In this document: in pieces, positions 49,198 through 58,127 of the stretch
Numbering within the stretch: the stretch's first letter is position 1
How the letters are laid out: each line of letters opens with the position of its first letter
Virus record (IMG/VR): IMGVR_UViG_3300034418_012856
Span: 19,838-83,837 of that record
Reading direction: 5' to 3' (one strand)
Source: a virus
Length of the DNA: 64,000 nt
The notes under the pieces: generated by a model
Database searches by the model: none
The model's input: the letters and a program-made list of their open reading frames with translations, nothing else
Told to the model about the DNA's origin: nothing
Position numbers and translations under genes: made by a program

Positions 49198-52002
49198 ATG
49201 GCTATTTTACCCGATAAAATACTACAGGATTATGAATTTGAGGCTTTCATTAAAAGAGTTAACGAAGGGACTGAAAAAATTATTAGTGATCCCAAGTTTA
49301 AGTTAACGACCCCAGATTTACCTGGTTTATCGTTCCTAATCAAACTCCAAATTAGGGTTTTTGAAAAATCTCTTGCAAGTTCTTTTGCACCTATTTTTCT
49401 CGGAAAAAAGGCATTGAGCGAAGGGTTTAGTGCAGTTAAGGATGCTTTCGAAGCAATCAAAACTTTATTTAGTAATCCTCTACAATTTTTGCTTGACGAG
49501 GGGGTAAACTCAACATTGGAGGATTTCCCATTTCCGCTGAGGCTTGAGCTCGGGGGGAGCAATGTAGGATCCCTTGATTTGCCTCTTTCGGATGCTAGTG
49601 ATCTTTCTGGTTATCGTACTTTTAATTATAACCCCTTATTTAATAGCTCATCCCTCCCTGGTGATGGCGAATACACTACCCCGCAATCTTCCATAGAGGA
49701 TATTCGATCTATTTCTATAAGTAAAACCACCAATACTGATAGTGAAAACATTTTCCTGTCTGTGATAAAGACCGGAGATCCTATTCAAATCTCGGATGGT
49801 GTAACGGTTGGTAATTATACAGTAAGTAGAGTTCAGCAGCAAAGTAGCAACAATAGTGTTAATTTGGAACTAAATTTTATTTCAGCCTCTTTGCTTTCCG
49901 ACACCTCAGCACAAACTTCTGTTCCTGGATTTGGGTTACCGAGCATAGGGTTTGAAAAATGTCAGCTGGCAGTAAGTAATTTTATAGATCCTAGTGGATC
50001 CCTAAAAATTCCTATATCTTCTCTAGGTGTTAATATACCTCTTTTAGGTGGACTTACCTTTGTCATTGGTGATTTTAGCAAGCTTAAAGATAGTTCCCCG
50101 ACTAAAAAATTTGTAGATCGACTTTCACAAGAATCCGGTTTGGAATTTCAAGATGTGTTTGGCGGAATTTTATCTGGTAATTTCCCAAAAGTTGACTTTG
50201 CTAAAATACAAGAGGAGGCTGAAGCTGACATAGGCGAATCAGAGGAGCAAAGTAAGGTTGATCTTATAACGGTTGCCAGGTTTTTGCAGATAGGTGTATC
50301 TAACCCGTGTTTCCTGATCACTGTAATATTGAATTATGTAAAGCTGCTCCTACTTCCAATTAAGGTGGTTGTTAATGTTCTAAAAGGTCTTGGTGATATG
50401 ATCACAGGACCAATTAAGCTTATTAAAACCATTATTACTGGACTCACCAACCCACTGAAACTTATTTGTGATCTTATTTCCCAAGCTTTTTTGGAAGTAC
50501 TCAAGCCCTACATACAACCGTCTCTTACAGCTGCTAATATTACTTGGACTGAAGCACTTGAGGATCCTAATGATTCGACACGTGGACTAAGACCTCTTAT
50601 CTCCGATATGATATGTGGGAAGTTTAATAAAAGACTTAAGGACTATATCCCAAATCAAAGTTTCTTTGACAATTTAAGCAATCAGCTATCCTCACTATAT
50701 GATGACTCTCAGGAAGCTCTTGGACCTCAAATTCCATATGATCTGAGAACAGATGGACTCTCGCCGGGGGAAGGACAGGTTTCTGTGAATTCTGGAAACA
50801 CCTCTGATATTAGGAACTTTAAGGCTTCGACTTTTTCAAATACCGTTGAAAATGCAACTGGACTTCTTGCAAGTCTTTCTCCGGGGGATGAATTTACGTT
50901 TTCTTTCGATGATCAAAGTGGTAAGTATAGGGTCAGCACAAAAAGGTTTGTAACGGATAACGAATTCCCTTATTTTGAATTGGCAGTCCAGCCAGTTCCT
51001 GGTATACTGGAATCAGCTTCATTAAGTAGTAATCTAGACAAAGTTTTGAGTGGTTTAAATGTAGATACGCTAAAAGCACAGCTTTCTATTGCTAATCCAG
51101 ATAAGGAGTTTTTGCTGATAGTTGAGAAATATCTTCCGATAAAGGTTGTTGCTATTTGGGAAGCAATTAAAGGCATTATAGCAATTTTTGGGAGTCTTGC
51201 ACAACAGGTGCCTTCGCTTTTACCAGCAGTTATCCGGGGTTTATTTAGTAACGGAAATGACGGACAAAGCGAAGCTGAAATTTTGGCTGCAATAGAAAGC
51301 GGTGAATTTGACCAAACCTCAACAGCGATAGACTCTGCAATTGAGGTTACTAATTTGTTGTATGGCGGGGGAAATGCTTATACTTACCGAAAGGGATTAG
51401 TTTATCAAGGCTCACCTAGGAGTGGTGGTAATATTCGAGAAAGCAGGGAAGCATTAAGTGATATTTTAAACAACAGCTCTTTCAATGTAGGCCCTGGAAT
51501 TGAAGATGTTTTTTATGATTTGGGGGTTTCCCTAACTGCTTCTGGAAAACAGCCTGTTGTATTTAAAAGTAAATTATCGACCAAACCTGGGAGGAGCACG
51601 GAGTTTAATAATATGCTCAATAGAAAAGTAAGGAAAAAACTAGTTTTTAGAAAAGATGCACCAGGTAAATCTGTTTTTTATTGGGGGGCTTATAACTTGA
51701 ATGACGTAGGAAATACTGTGAAGGTACTCTCTGTGATTATGAGAAATCTTAATATACAGGGAGAGAAGTATTTTAGTACCAAAAATATAAATTTAGAAAA
51801 AGCAACTCTAAAAGTGTATGTAAATAATGATACCGGTACTGGTAGAAAGCTTCTCTATAGTGGAAATTATTTAAATGCCCTCCGTAAGTATAAGTTTGAG
51901 GAGTATAACCTTAAGAAAAAGATTGATGCATACGATCTTAGAATCGTGATAAACAGACAAATGGATCTTTTGGTAAACTATCTCCTCCCGTCTCTCAAAT
52001 AA
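49198..52002 (+). CDS. Large baseplate/tail protein with hydrophobic segment
   Basis: 934 residues, one of the largest proteins here. An N-terminal helical part (1-110) is followed by a beta-rich section (about 115-300). A hydrophobic helical stretch at about 366-432 (LITVILNYVKLLLLPIKVVV, TIITGLTNPLKLI) and another at 650-700 (LLIVEKYLPIKVVAIWEAIKG) could cross membranes or pack in the tail lumen. C-terminal 150 residues have alternating charges (KVRKKLVFRKDAPGKS). It might be a tape-measure or a hub component; the position right after the spike gene favours a hub/wedge role. Confidence 0.5.
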   Translation: MAILPDKILQDYEFEAFIKRVNEGTEKIISDPKFKLTTPDLPGLSFLIKLQIRVFEKSLASSFAPIFLGKKALSEGFSAVKDAFEAIKTLFSNPLQFLLDEGVNSTLEDFPFPLRLELGGSNVGSLDLPLSDASDLSGYRTFNYNPLFNSSSLPGDGEYTTPQSSIEDIRSISISKTTNTDSENIFLSVIKTGDPIQISDGVTVGNYTVSRVQQQSSNNSVNLELNFISASLLSDTSAQTSVPGFGLPSIGFEKCQLAVSNFIDPSGSLKIPISSLGVNIPLLGGLTFVIGDFSKLKDSSPTKKFVDRLSQESGLEFQDVFGGILSGNFPKVDFAKIQEEAEADIGESEEQSKVDLITVARFLQIGVSNPCFLITVILNYVKLLLLPIKVVVNVLKGLGDMITGPIKLIKTIITGLTNPLKLICDLISQAFLEVLKPYIQPSLTAANITWTEALEDPNDSTRGLRPLISDMICGKFNKRLKDYIPNQSFFDNLSNQLSSLYDDSQEALGPQIPYDLRTDGLSPGEGQVSVNSGNTSDIRNFKASTFSNTVENATGLLASLSPGDEFTFSFDDQSGKYRVSTKRFVTDNEFPYFELAVQPVPGILESASLSSNLDKVLSGLNVDTLKAQLSIANPDKEFLLIVEKYLPIKVVAIWEAIKGIIAIFGSLAQQVPSLLPAVIRGLFSNGNDGQSEAEILAAIESGEFDQTSTAIDSAIEVTNLLYGGGNAYTYRKGLVYQGSPRSGGNIRESREALSDILNNSSFNVGPGIEDVFYDLGVSLTASGKQPVVFKSKLSTKPGRSTEFNNMLNRKVRKKLVFRKDAPGKSVFYWGAYNLNDVGNTVKVLSVIMRNLNIQGEKYFSTKNINLEKATLKVYVNNDTGTGRKLLYSGNYLNALRKYKFEEYNLKKKIDAYDLRIVINRQMDLLVNYLLPSLK

Positions 52003-52019
52003 AGCTAATGTACAGTGTG

Positions 52020-52027
52020 GATATATA
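52020..52027 (+). promoter_or_regulatory. Putative late promoter GATATATA
   Basis: The octamer lies 39 nt before the ATG of the S1-domain gene at 52059, separating it from the upstream baseplate genes. It follows by 18 nt the stop of the 934-residue protein. Confidence 0.65.
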
Positions 52028-52058
52028 CTGTAATTAACTTTCTAATTCAAAAAAATAA

Positions 52059-53225
52059 ATGAACACGCCAGAAAACACAGATCAAATCCAAGAGGAATTT
52101 AACTGGAACATTCCTAACCGTAGAACAATCAACAGAGACATAGAGGTTTTTGATGATTCGAAAGTTTACTGTAGGGAAGATTATGCACAGTCTCTCTATT
52201 ACCAAATGGCTGAAAGCCTAAAGGGAGTAAACTCTTCTAAGGATTTGAAAACTGGAAATGCTTATGATAGCACCATTACCACTTTAACTGATAAACATGC
52301 GATTGCACAAACTTATGAGGGACAATCAATTTATATTGATTTGGTAAAAGAAAGAAAGGATGCAGATAAGCTTGGTATAACTGGAATTGACTTCGAGATT
52401 GGCTCTGAAATTCAGACCGTTGTTAGAAATGTCAATGGAACCTATTATGGATCTGTCATTGACTGTTTCATTGAAACCACTAAGCAAGAATTCTTTGAAC
52501 AGATTAAAAAAGAATCCTTGGCTTATGAAGCTAGGATTGAATCCATTAATAATGGAGGATACATTGTGGACGTCCAGGGAATTAAATGTTTCCTTCCAGG
52601 TTCACTTGCAGCTGCTAATAAAATTACTGATTTTGAGGCTTACCTTGGTAAGAAGATCTATGTCATGATCGATGGTTATGTACAAAAGAAAGACATTTTT
52701 GTAGTTTCTTATAAGAAGTATCTGAACAAGATTATGGATGAAAAAATCCAAGAACTTGATCTTACTAAGAAATATAAAGGGCATGTTACTGGAACATCAA
52801 GCTTCGGAGTTTTTGTTGAGTGGGAGGATATCTACACTGGCCTTATTCACAAAACTGAATTTGACAACCAAAGGGTTGAAGGATTTACCGCAGGCGATGA
52901 AATAGAATTTTATATCAAGGAGGTTAAGGACGATAATAGATTGACACTAACCTTTGGCGAGCCTGTTGATAAAACCCTGAAAATTTATGATCTTAAGAAA
53001 GACCTTGAAGATGGATCTGCTCCAATATCTAATGCTAAAGTAAAGCATAAAAGGAAGAATGGAGCTTTGGTTGAATTGCCAGAATTTGGTTTGATGGCAA
53101 TGATCCCGCAGGGTCGTTTGGGAAAAGACCACAAAGGACTTAAAACCGGAGACCAAATCCTTGTAACTGTTTACGAGGTTGACCAGGTAATGGGAAAAAT
53201 ATTTGTAGAACCACTCAATGAGTAA
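52059..53225 (+). CDS. S1-domain RNA-binding protein (ribosomal protein S1-like)
   Basis: 388 residues with three S1 (OB-fold) domains. Domain A (about 155-227): ARIESINNGGYIVDVQGIKCFLPGS. Domain B (about 238-300): KYKGHVTGTSSFGVFVEWE...GLIHKTEF...AGDEIEFYIKEV..RLTLTF, the best match. Domain C (about 326-386): AKVKHKRKNGALVELPEFGLMAMIPQG. Residues 80-130 may be a further degenerate domain. Three or more S1 repeats are typical of ribosomal protein S1, which bridges mRNA leaders to the ribosome. No S1 partner such as a nuclease domain is attached. It has its own late promoter and overlaps the next gene. Confidence 0.85.
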   Translation: MNTPENTDQIQEEFNWNIPNRRTINRDIEVFDDSKVYCREDYAQSLYYQMAESLKGVNSSKDLKTGNAYDSTITTLTDKHAIAQTYEGQSIYIDLVKERKDADKLGITGIDFEIGSEIQTVVRNVNGTYYGSVIDCFIETTKQEFFEQIKKESLAYEARIESINNGGYIVDVQGIKCFLPGSLAAANKITDFEAYLGKKIYVMIDGYVQKKDIFVVSYKKYLNKIMDEKIQELDLTKKYKGHVTGTSSFGVFVEWEDIYTGLIHKTEFDNQRVEGFTAGDEIEFYIKEVKDDNRLTLTFGEPVDKTLKIYDLKKDLEDGSAPISNAKVKHKRKNGALVELPEFGLMAMIPQGRLGKDHKGLKTGDQILVTVYEVDQVMGKIFVEPLNE

Positions 53226-54612
53226 TACCCACTTTGATAAAAGACAGTTACTTTCCTCTGCCTTATTAGGCTTTGAGTTTGAATTCTTCTCTGAAATGGT
53301 CAGGGGAAGGATAACTGAATCTTTGTCCAAACTCTTGGGTAAAAAGGTAATTCTTTCAAATAAGTATCATTCTAAAATTCCAGTTACTAGTGAGGTTTTC
53401 AAGCTAGAGCCAGATTATTCGGGAGGAGGAAAGATGAATGAGCTTGTAACTGGGCCTCTTCCATATGCTGAAGCTATCCCTGTTCTGATCAAGGTTCTAA
53501 AATGGATTGACGAAAACGGGTGGACTACCGATAAATGTGCCTTCCAATTTTCTCTTAGCTTTGACAAATTTGATAGATCTGTTAAAAGAATGGAAGAACT
53601 TGATAAGTTACAATTTATCCTTGGTATTGACGAGGGGCTCATATATTCTAAGTTTGGTAACAGGAAAAATAACGTATATTCAAGATCTATCAAAAAGGTT
53701 GTACCAAGAAATAGATTTTCAATTCTTGAGAACGTTTCACAGATTGACCCAAAGCTATTTAGAATTCCTGACGAGAAATATTATGGCGCTAATTTTACAA
53801 AGGTACCAAAGGGATACATCGAAATAAGATATCTTGGTGGTAAAGACTATCAGAAAAAGATAACTGCAATTCGTGATGTAATAGATTATGTGGTTCTTTA
53901 TACCTATGATATTCTTTCGGGGAGAAGGACATATACTAAAACTGACCTTGAGAACCTTAAATCCATGATGAAGGAATATTCAAAGGTTGTAAGAAGTTTT
54001 TCTGATCCAGAAGCTTTCTTTATGAATTTCCCAGATTTTCACCTTTTGGTGGATTTGAAGGGCTATCTGGAAAATATTAAGACCTATTTCCCGTACATCA
54101 GGGAGAAGGTCTTTGATATCATAGTGGAGGGTAATGTAAAGAACGGTTTCTTCAATTATGATACTACTAATGGAAGATTCCAGCTTAAGGATGCCAAAAT
54201 TAAAAGTGCAACCTATCTGGACAATTTGGATCTTATAAATTGTAAGGTTAGATCTTCTAAGCTTGACAATTGTAGAATATTCAGCTGTGACATTAGGAAT
54301 AGTGAAATCTACAACTCCGAGGTTTTAAATGGTAATAAGGTTTCTAAATCTAAAATAAAGGACACAAGTGCCGATTTTGGAAACAAGCTTATTGAATGCT
54401 ATATAGATTCCCCTGAAAAAATGATTGATTGCGAAATCACTGGCGGTGTTTTGAGAAAGGGTGATATCGGAAGGAATGCCGATGTGAGTAAAGAAACCGA
54501 AAAGGCCAAAGACTTTAATGAAATTAGAAAGGGAAGATTTATAACTGACTCGAGATTGAAAAATCTTAACGACCCTATTTCTAGGATAAAGTTTAAAAAT
54601 CAGAATTACTAA
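53218..54612 (+). CDS. Amidoligase-like protein with C-terminal solenoid repeats
   Basis: 464 residues, ATG overlapping the S1 gene stop. The N-terminal third resembles the amidoligase family (glutamine-synthetase-like COOH-NH2 ligases): GFEFEFFSE (E-x-E start), ELVTGPLPYAEAIPVLIKVLKWI and FQFSLSFD, then IEIRYLGG (R-x-x-x-G). Residues about 330-395 form a right-handed solenoid like pentapeptide repeats (LDNLDLINCKVRSSKLDNC, IFSCDIRNSEIYNSEVLNG). Such enzymes link amino groups to carboxylates, for example on peptides or cell wall. The fusion is unusual. The family match is by pattern only. Confidence 0.5.
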   Translation: MSNTHFDKRQLLSSALLGFEFEFFSEMVRGRITESLSKLLGKKVILSNKYHSKIPVTSEVFKLEPDYSGGGKMNELVTGPLPYAEAIPVLIKVLKWIDENGWTTDKCAFQFSLSFDKFDRSVKRMEELDKLQFILGIDEGLIYSKFGNRKNNVYSRSIKKVVPRNRFSILENVSQIDPKLFRIPDEKYYGANFTKVPKGYIEIRYLGGKDYQKKITAIRDVIDYVVLYTYDILSGRRTYTKTDLENLKSMMKEYSKVVRSFSDPEAFFMNFPDFHLLVDLKGYLENIKTYFPYIREKVFDIIVEGNVKNGFFNYDTTNGRFQLKDAKIKSATYLDNLDLINCKVRSSKLDNCRIFSCDIRNSEIYNSEVLNGNKVSKSKIKDTSADFGNKLIECYIDSPEKMIDCEITGGVLRKGDIGRNADVSKETEKAKDFNEIRKGRFITDSRLKNLNDPISRIKFKNQNY

Positions 54613-54613
54613 A

Positions 54614-55390
54614 ATGACTCTAGAAGAATTAGTACAGGAAATTAAAGATGATCTTTCAGCAAGCTGTTCGCTTCCGTATAACTTAAACGATGATGAAATT
54701 CATAGAATTATCAGGAGAGCAAAGTTATACATGTATGACAATTATCAATATGCTGCTGAGGAAAGGGTTTTCATCCTGGCTAATAATCTTTTTGCACATG
54801 AGGAGTTTAGGAGAACTAGACAGGTAAAACTTCCCGAAAAGATAGTTAGTGTTTATGACGTTAGGGAAGTAAATGGTATGGGAATAGCTGGAACCCCAGA
54901 TAGGGATTTCGGTGATTCCAAGCTATTGGGATCTGAGCTTTTACTTTCTCCATTTACTGGAGACAACCTAGTCTATAGGACAGTAATGTATTCTTATTTT
55001 GACTTAGCCCAAGCATATCTGCTTCCAACCTTTGCTTTTAAGTTTAACAAGAATAATAAAAAGCTTACCATTCTTGGTCGCGATCCAAATAGATCTGGAT
55101 CTGGTGGAGTTGGAACTGGATATAATCAAAATGGAATGGACGTCGCTGTTAGATGCTTTATTGCTATTGACGACTATGAGCTTTATGACGATGAACTTTT
55201 TGTTAGATACTGCTTGGCAAAATCTAAAATTTCACTATCTAGGGTGCTTAGCGCATTCGATTATAACCTACCTGGTGGCGTTAGAGTTAACACTTCAGAA
55301 TTAAGATCTGACGGTGAAAGAGAACTCCAAGAGGTTATGGATATGATCAACGGAGAGAACACTCCTTCTTATTTCTTACAGTGGAACTAA
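54614..55390 (+). CDS. Probable virion structural protein (neck or connector)
   Basis: 258 residues, ATG immediately after the previous stop. The helical start EEIHRIIRRAKLYMYDNYQYAAEERVF-like segment (DDEIHRIIRRAKLYMYDNYQ) and the following beta part with VKLPEKIVSVYDVREVNG are characteristic of small neck or connector proteins I have seen in large tailed phages, though I cannot name a family. YFLQW ends the protein. It lies between the amidoligase-like gene and the baseplate wedge genes. Confidence 0.4.
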   Translation: MTLEELVQEIKDDLSASCSLPYNLNDDEIHRIIRRAKLYMYDNYQYAAEERVFILANNLFAHEEFRRTRQVKLPEKIVSVYDVREVNGMGIAGTPDRDFGDSKLLGSELLLSPFTGDNLVYRTVMYSYFDLAQAYLLPTFAFKFNKNNKKLTILGRDPNRSGSGGVGTGYNQNGMDVAVRCFIAIDDYELYDDELFVRYCLAKSKISLSRVLSAFDYNLPGGVRVNTSELRSDGERELQEVMDMINGENTPSYFLQWN

Positions 55391-55394
55391 TCTT

Positions 55395-55402
55395 GATATA
55401 TA
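55395..55402 (+). promoter_or_regulatory. Putative late promoter GATATATA
   Basis: GATATATA followed by TGGGGAATT, 27 nt before the gp25-like ATG. It also starts 5 nt after the previous stop. Confidence 0.66.
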
Positions 55403-55421
55403 TGGGGAATTAAAATTTCCC

Positions 55422-55793
55422 ATGGTAGAGATTTATAACAGAGATCCAGGAGACCCTAATTACAAAGAAAATGTTGTTGAGATAACTCAGCCTGTAGAAA
55501 TTTGTGTAGGACAGCTGAAAATGTTGCTTCTTACAAATAAGGGTGAGGTATTAGGGGATCCTAAATTTGGGTTAAATCTAGAAGAACTCGTTTTTAGCCT
55601 AGAATTATCTGAATCAACCCTTAGGGAGGAGATTGAAAAGGGTCTTAGATTTTATGTACCTCTGTTTGGTCAGCTTGGTGGTTATTTTGATTTAAAATTT
55701 TATCAGGGAACAGAGAGAGATATCTGTCTATTGGATTTTTTCATTCCACAGTCCAGTAATCAAAGCCCTTTAATATCACTGAAAGTAAGTTAA
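55422..55793 (+). CDS. gp25: Baseplate wedge protein gp25-like
   Basis: 123 residues (T4 gp25: 132). The signature is L-x-M-LLLTNKGEVLGDPKFGLNLEELVF, the gp25/GpW pattern with P-x-FG and a short helix after it. The C-terminal strand pair (DLKFYQGTERDICLLDFFIP) completes the gp25/IraD-like fold. It forms part of the wedge core with gp6 and gp53, and gp6 follows after 4 nt, as in other contractile tails. Confidence 0.85.
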   Translation: MVEIYNRDPGDPNYKENVVEITQPVEICVGQLKMLLLTNKGEVLGDPKFGLNLEELVFSLELSESTLREEIEKGLRFYVPLFGQLGGYFDLKFYQGTERDICLLDFFIPQSSNQSPLISLKVS

Positions 55794-55797
55794 AAAG

Positions 55798-57576
55798 ATG
55801 GCCAATAACATTTTTAAGAAGAATAACATCCTTATAAAGGGACTTTTGGGAGATTCGTTTGAATTCCTACAAAGAACATACAACCAAACAAGGAATGTTT
55901 TCACGGTTGCTTCTGCTTGGGGTCAAATCCTTTTCGTTCTTGAAAACCTTTCCCAGCTAATCCTTTATTTCATAGAGGACTCAATTACTGAGTTAAATAT
56001 GCAAGAGGCTACAAGAAATTACTCAATTAAAAGCTTAGCAAGAATTGCTGGGTACGATCCGGTGAGAGGCATGTCTGCACAAGGCGAAGCTTCCGTTGCT
56101 TGGAATCTTAGAGAGGATGATGCTGGTGGTGGTGCGGTGATATTAAGCAATAATCCAAAGATCCAAAATATACAAAATGGTTTACCCTATACTCTAATAT
56201 TAAATTCCCCCTCTGTTAAAGTTCCGCTTTCAAGGGGAAAGTCATTTAGCTTTAAGGTCGTGCAGGGAGCTTTTTCATCTTCTACCTTTACCGGAACTGG
56301 CCAATCCCTTCAGAGTTTCAATCTTCCTTCTAAAGCTGGTGCTTATATAGATCAATTCTATGTGAATGTATATGTCAATGGATCCCCATGGGAAAGATAT
56401 GAATCACTCTATGATATACCTTATGAAAGTGAGGGCTACCTAGTAAAAACTGGGATAAGTGAGGGTATTGACATATATTTTGGTAATTCTAATTTTGGAA
56501 AAATACCACAGGCAGGAAGTATAATTAGGGTAGAGTATTTACAAACCTCAGGATTTAGCGGAAATATACAGTCTAAGAAGGATACCAATCTAACATATAG
56601 ATTCCTTGATAGTGGTACTGATCTTTTTGGTAACGATGTTAACCTAAACAACTATCTGACAATAACCGGGGTTTTAGACCCTAGCTTTGGAGCAGATCCG
56701 GAACCAATTGAGCTTACGAGAATAGTAGCTCCGAAAACAAGTAGATCCTATGTTTTTGCAAATGCTGAAAATTATGAGATCTACCTACAGAAGCTGAATA
56801 TATTTTCTCAAATACAAGCCTTTTCAACTTTTGATGATGAATACTTGGACGACGATAATGTGGTATACATTTTCTTGGTTCCTGATGTAACTATATCTAT
56901 GACATCTAACCAGGACTATTTTGATATCCCACAAGATCAGTTTTTGTTAACTCAATCTCAAAAGCTTTCTTTATTAAATCTTATTGAAGATTCCGGGAGA
57001 ATGATTGCCACAACAGTAGTTAAGATTCTTGATGCTGAAATAAAGAGATATGTTGGTAATGTTTCTATGTCGATCTTTGAAGGATATGATCCTGAGGTTC
57101 TAAAGGATAAAGTAAGGGACAGGATCTCAGAATATATGCTTAACCTTAAAAGAAGGGACCGTATCCCAAAGTCTGATATTATAGCTCTTATAGAGGGTAT
57201 CGAGGGGATTGATTCAGTTTCTTTCTTCTTTGTCGGTGAAGAAAATGAAAGATATCATTCTACGGTAGATAATTTATCTAATGCTTCTAGCGCTCAAAAG
57301 GATAGAGAAGTAGGACTTGATGAATATGGTGATATAATTATCGGTAGGGGAGAACTTATTTTGCTACGAGGTGGATGGACTGATAGATATGGAACTGCTT
57401 ATGAGCAAGGAATAGTTAGCGGTAAGCCCTCTGCTTTAAATATAGCAGTTACAAGTATAAATCCAAGAAATTTTCTAGGAAGTCTTAATGCTCAGGCTAA
57501 AGCTAAATTAATGGAGCAAAATAATAGTAGCAGCTCTTCTGTTAGCAGAAGATCAAATTCTAGGAGTACCCTCTAA
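55798..57576 (+). CDS. gp6: Baseplate wedge protein gp6-like (gpJ family)
   Basis: 592 residues (T4 gp6: 660). The helical start (GDSFEFLQRTYNQTRNVFTVASAWGQILFVLENLSQ) and the core DIYFGNSNFGKIPQAGSIIRVEYLQTSGFSGNI match the gpJ/gp6 pattern F-G-[DN]-x3-G-K-x-P-x-x-G. ISEYMLNLKRRDRIPKSDIIALIEGIEGIDSVSF is the C-terminal dimerisation region. A Ser/Asn/Arg-rich tail ends the protein. gp6 and gp25 make the ring that links wedges and triggers sheath contraction. Confidence 0.88.
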   Translation: MANNIFKKNNILIKGLLGDSFEFLQRTYNQTRNVFTVASAWGQILFVLENLSQLILYFIEDSITELNMQEATRNYSIKSLARIAGYDPVRGMSAQGEASVAWNLREDDAGGGAVILSNNPKIQNIQNGLPYTLILNSPSVKVPLSRGKSFSFKVVQGAFSSSTFTGTGQSLQSFNLPSKAGAYIDQFYVNVYVNGSPWERYESLYDIPYESEGYLVKTGISEGIDIYFGNSNFGKIPQAGSIIRVEYLQTSGFSGNIQSKKDTNLTYRFLDSGTDLFGNDVNLNNYLTITGVLDPSFGADPEPIELTRIVAPKTSRSYVFANAENYEIYLQKLNIFSQIQAFSTFDDEYLDDDNVVYIFLVPDVTISMTSNQDYFDIPQDQFLLTQSQKLSLLNLIEDSGRMIATTVVKILDAEIKRYVGNVSMSIFEGYDPEVLKDKVRDRISEYMLNLKRRDRIPKSDIIALIEGIEGIDSVSFFFVGEENERYHSTVDNLSNASSAQKDREVGLDEYGDIIIGRGELILLRGGWTDRYGTAYEQGIVSGKPSALNIAVTSINPRNFLGSLNAQAKAKLMEQNNSSSSSVSRRSNSRSTL

Positions 57577-57594
57577 TAAATTTTTACAACTAAA

Positions 57595-58125
57595 ATGGCC
57601 CAAAGAAATTACTCACCTTTTTTACCTCCAGTAGAATCTTCTTACACTGTTAAGGGATTTAAATTCAGGACAAGTACTTCTGATTTCGAAACATCTGACG
57701 ATCTTTACAAGTCAATCTCGAAAGCTCAGGAGAGAGCTTATAACATTGGATGCTCTGGGTATAGAAGTGTTACTACTGATGCTTTGGGATCTACACTCTA
57801 TGGGCCTTGTTCTAGTCTTGATACATATGTGAATATTACAAAACAGATCAAACCTACTTCTATGGATAGAAGATATTATGAATTCGATCCAACAGATAAT
57901 CTTTATGATATAAGAAATTCTATTAATGATGATGTAAAGGAGGGATTTGATTATAAGAACCAAATTTTTGAAAGGACCCTTTCTAATGTTATGTTTAGGG
58001 ATCCTAGAAAAATAGCTATACTCAATAACATGCAAAGGGTAGTTTTTGCTTTAATTGAATCAGTAAAGCAAATTAGAAATTTCTTCAATTATACGGTTCC
58101 ATTCAACAATAAAAGGGTATTCTAA
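57595..58125 (+). CDS. Unknown protein between gp6 and gp7-like genes
   Basis: 176 residues, unrecognised. The sequence is polar with several aromatic residues (FLPPVESSYTVKGFKFRT, RRYYEFDPTDNLYDIRNSI). The C-terminal 40 residues form helices (RKIAILNNMQRVVFALIESVKQI) ending in a basic/aromatic patch. Location between wedge genes suggests a small wedge or fiber-attachment component. Confidence 0.5.
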   Translation: MAQRNYSPFLPPVESSYTVKGFKFRTSTSDFETSDDLYKSISKAQERAYNIGCSGYRSVTTDALGSTLYGPCSSLDTYVNITKQIKPTSMDRRYYEFDPTDNLYDIRNSINDDVKEGFDYKNQIFERTLSNVMFRDPRKIAILNNMQRVVFALIESVKQIRNFFNYTVPFNNKRVF

Positions 58126-58127
58126 AA

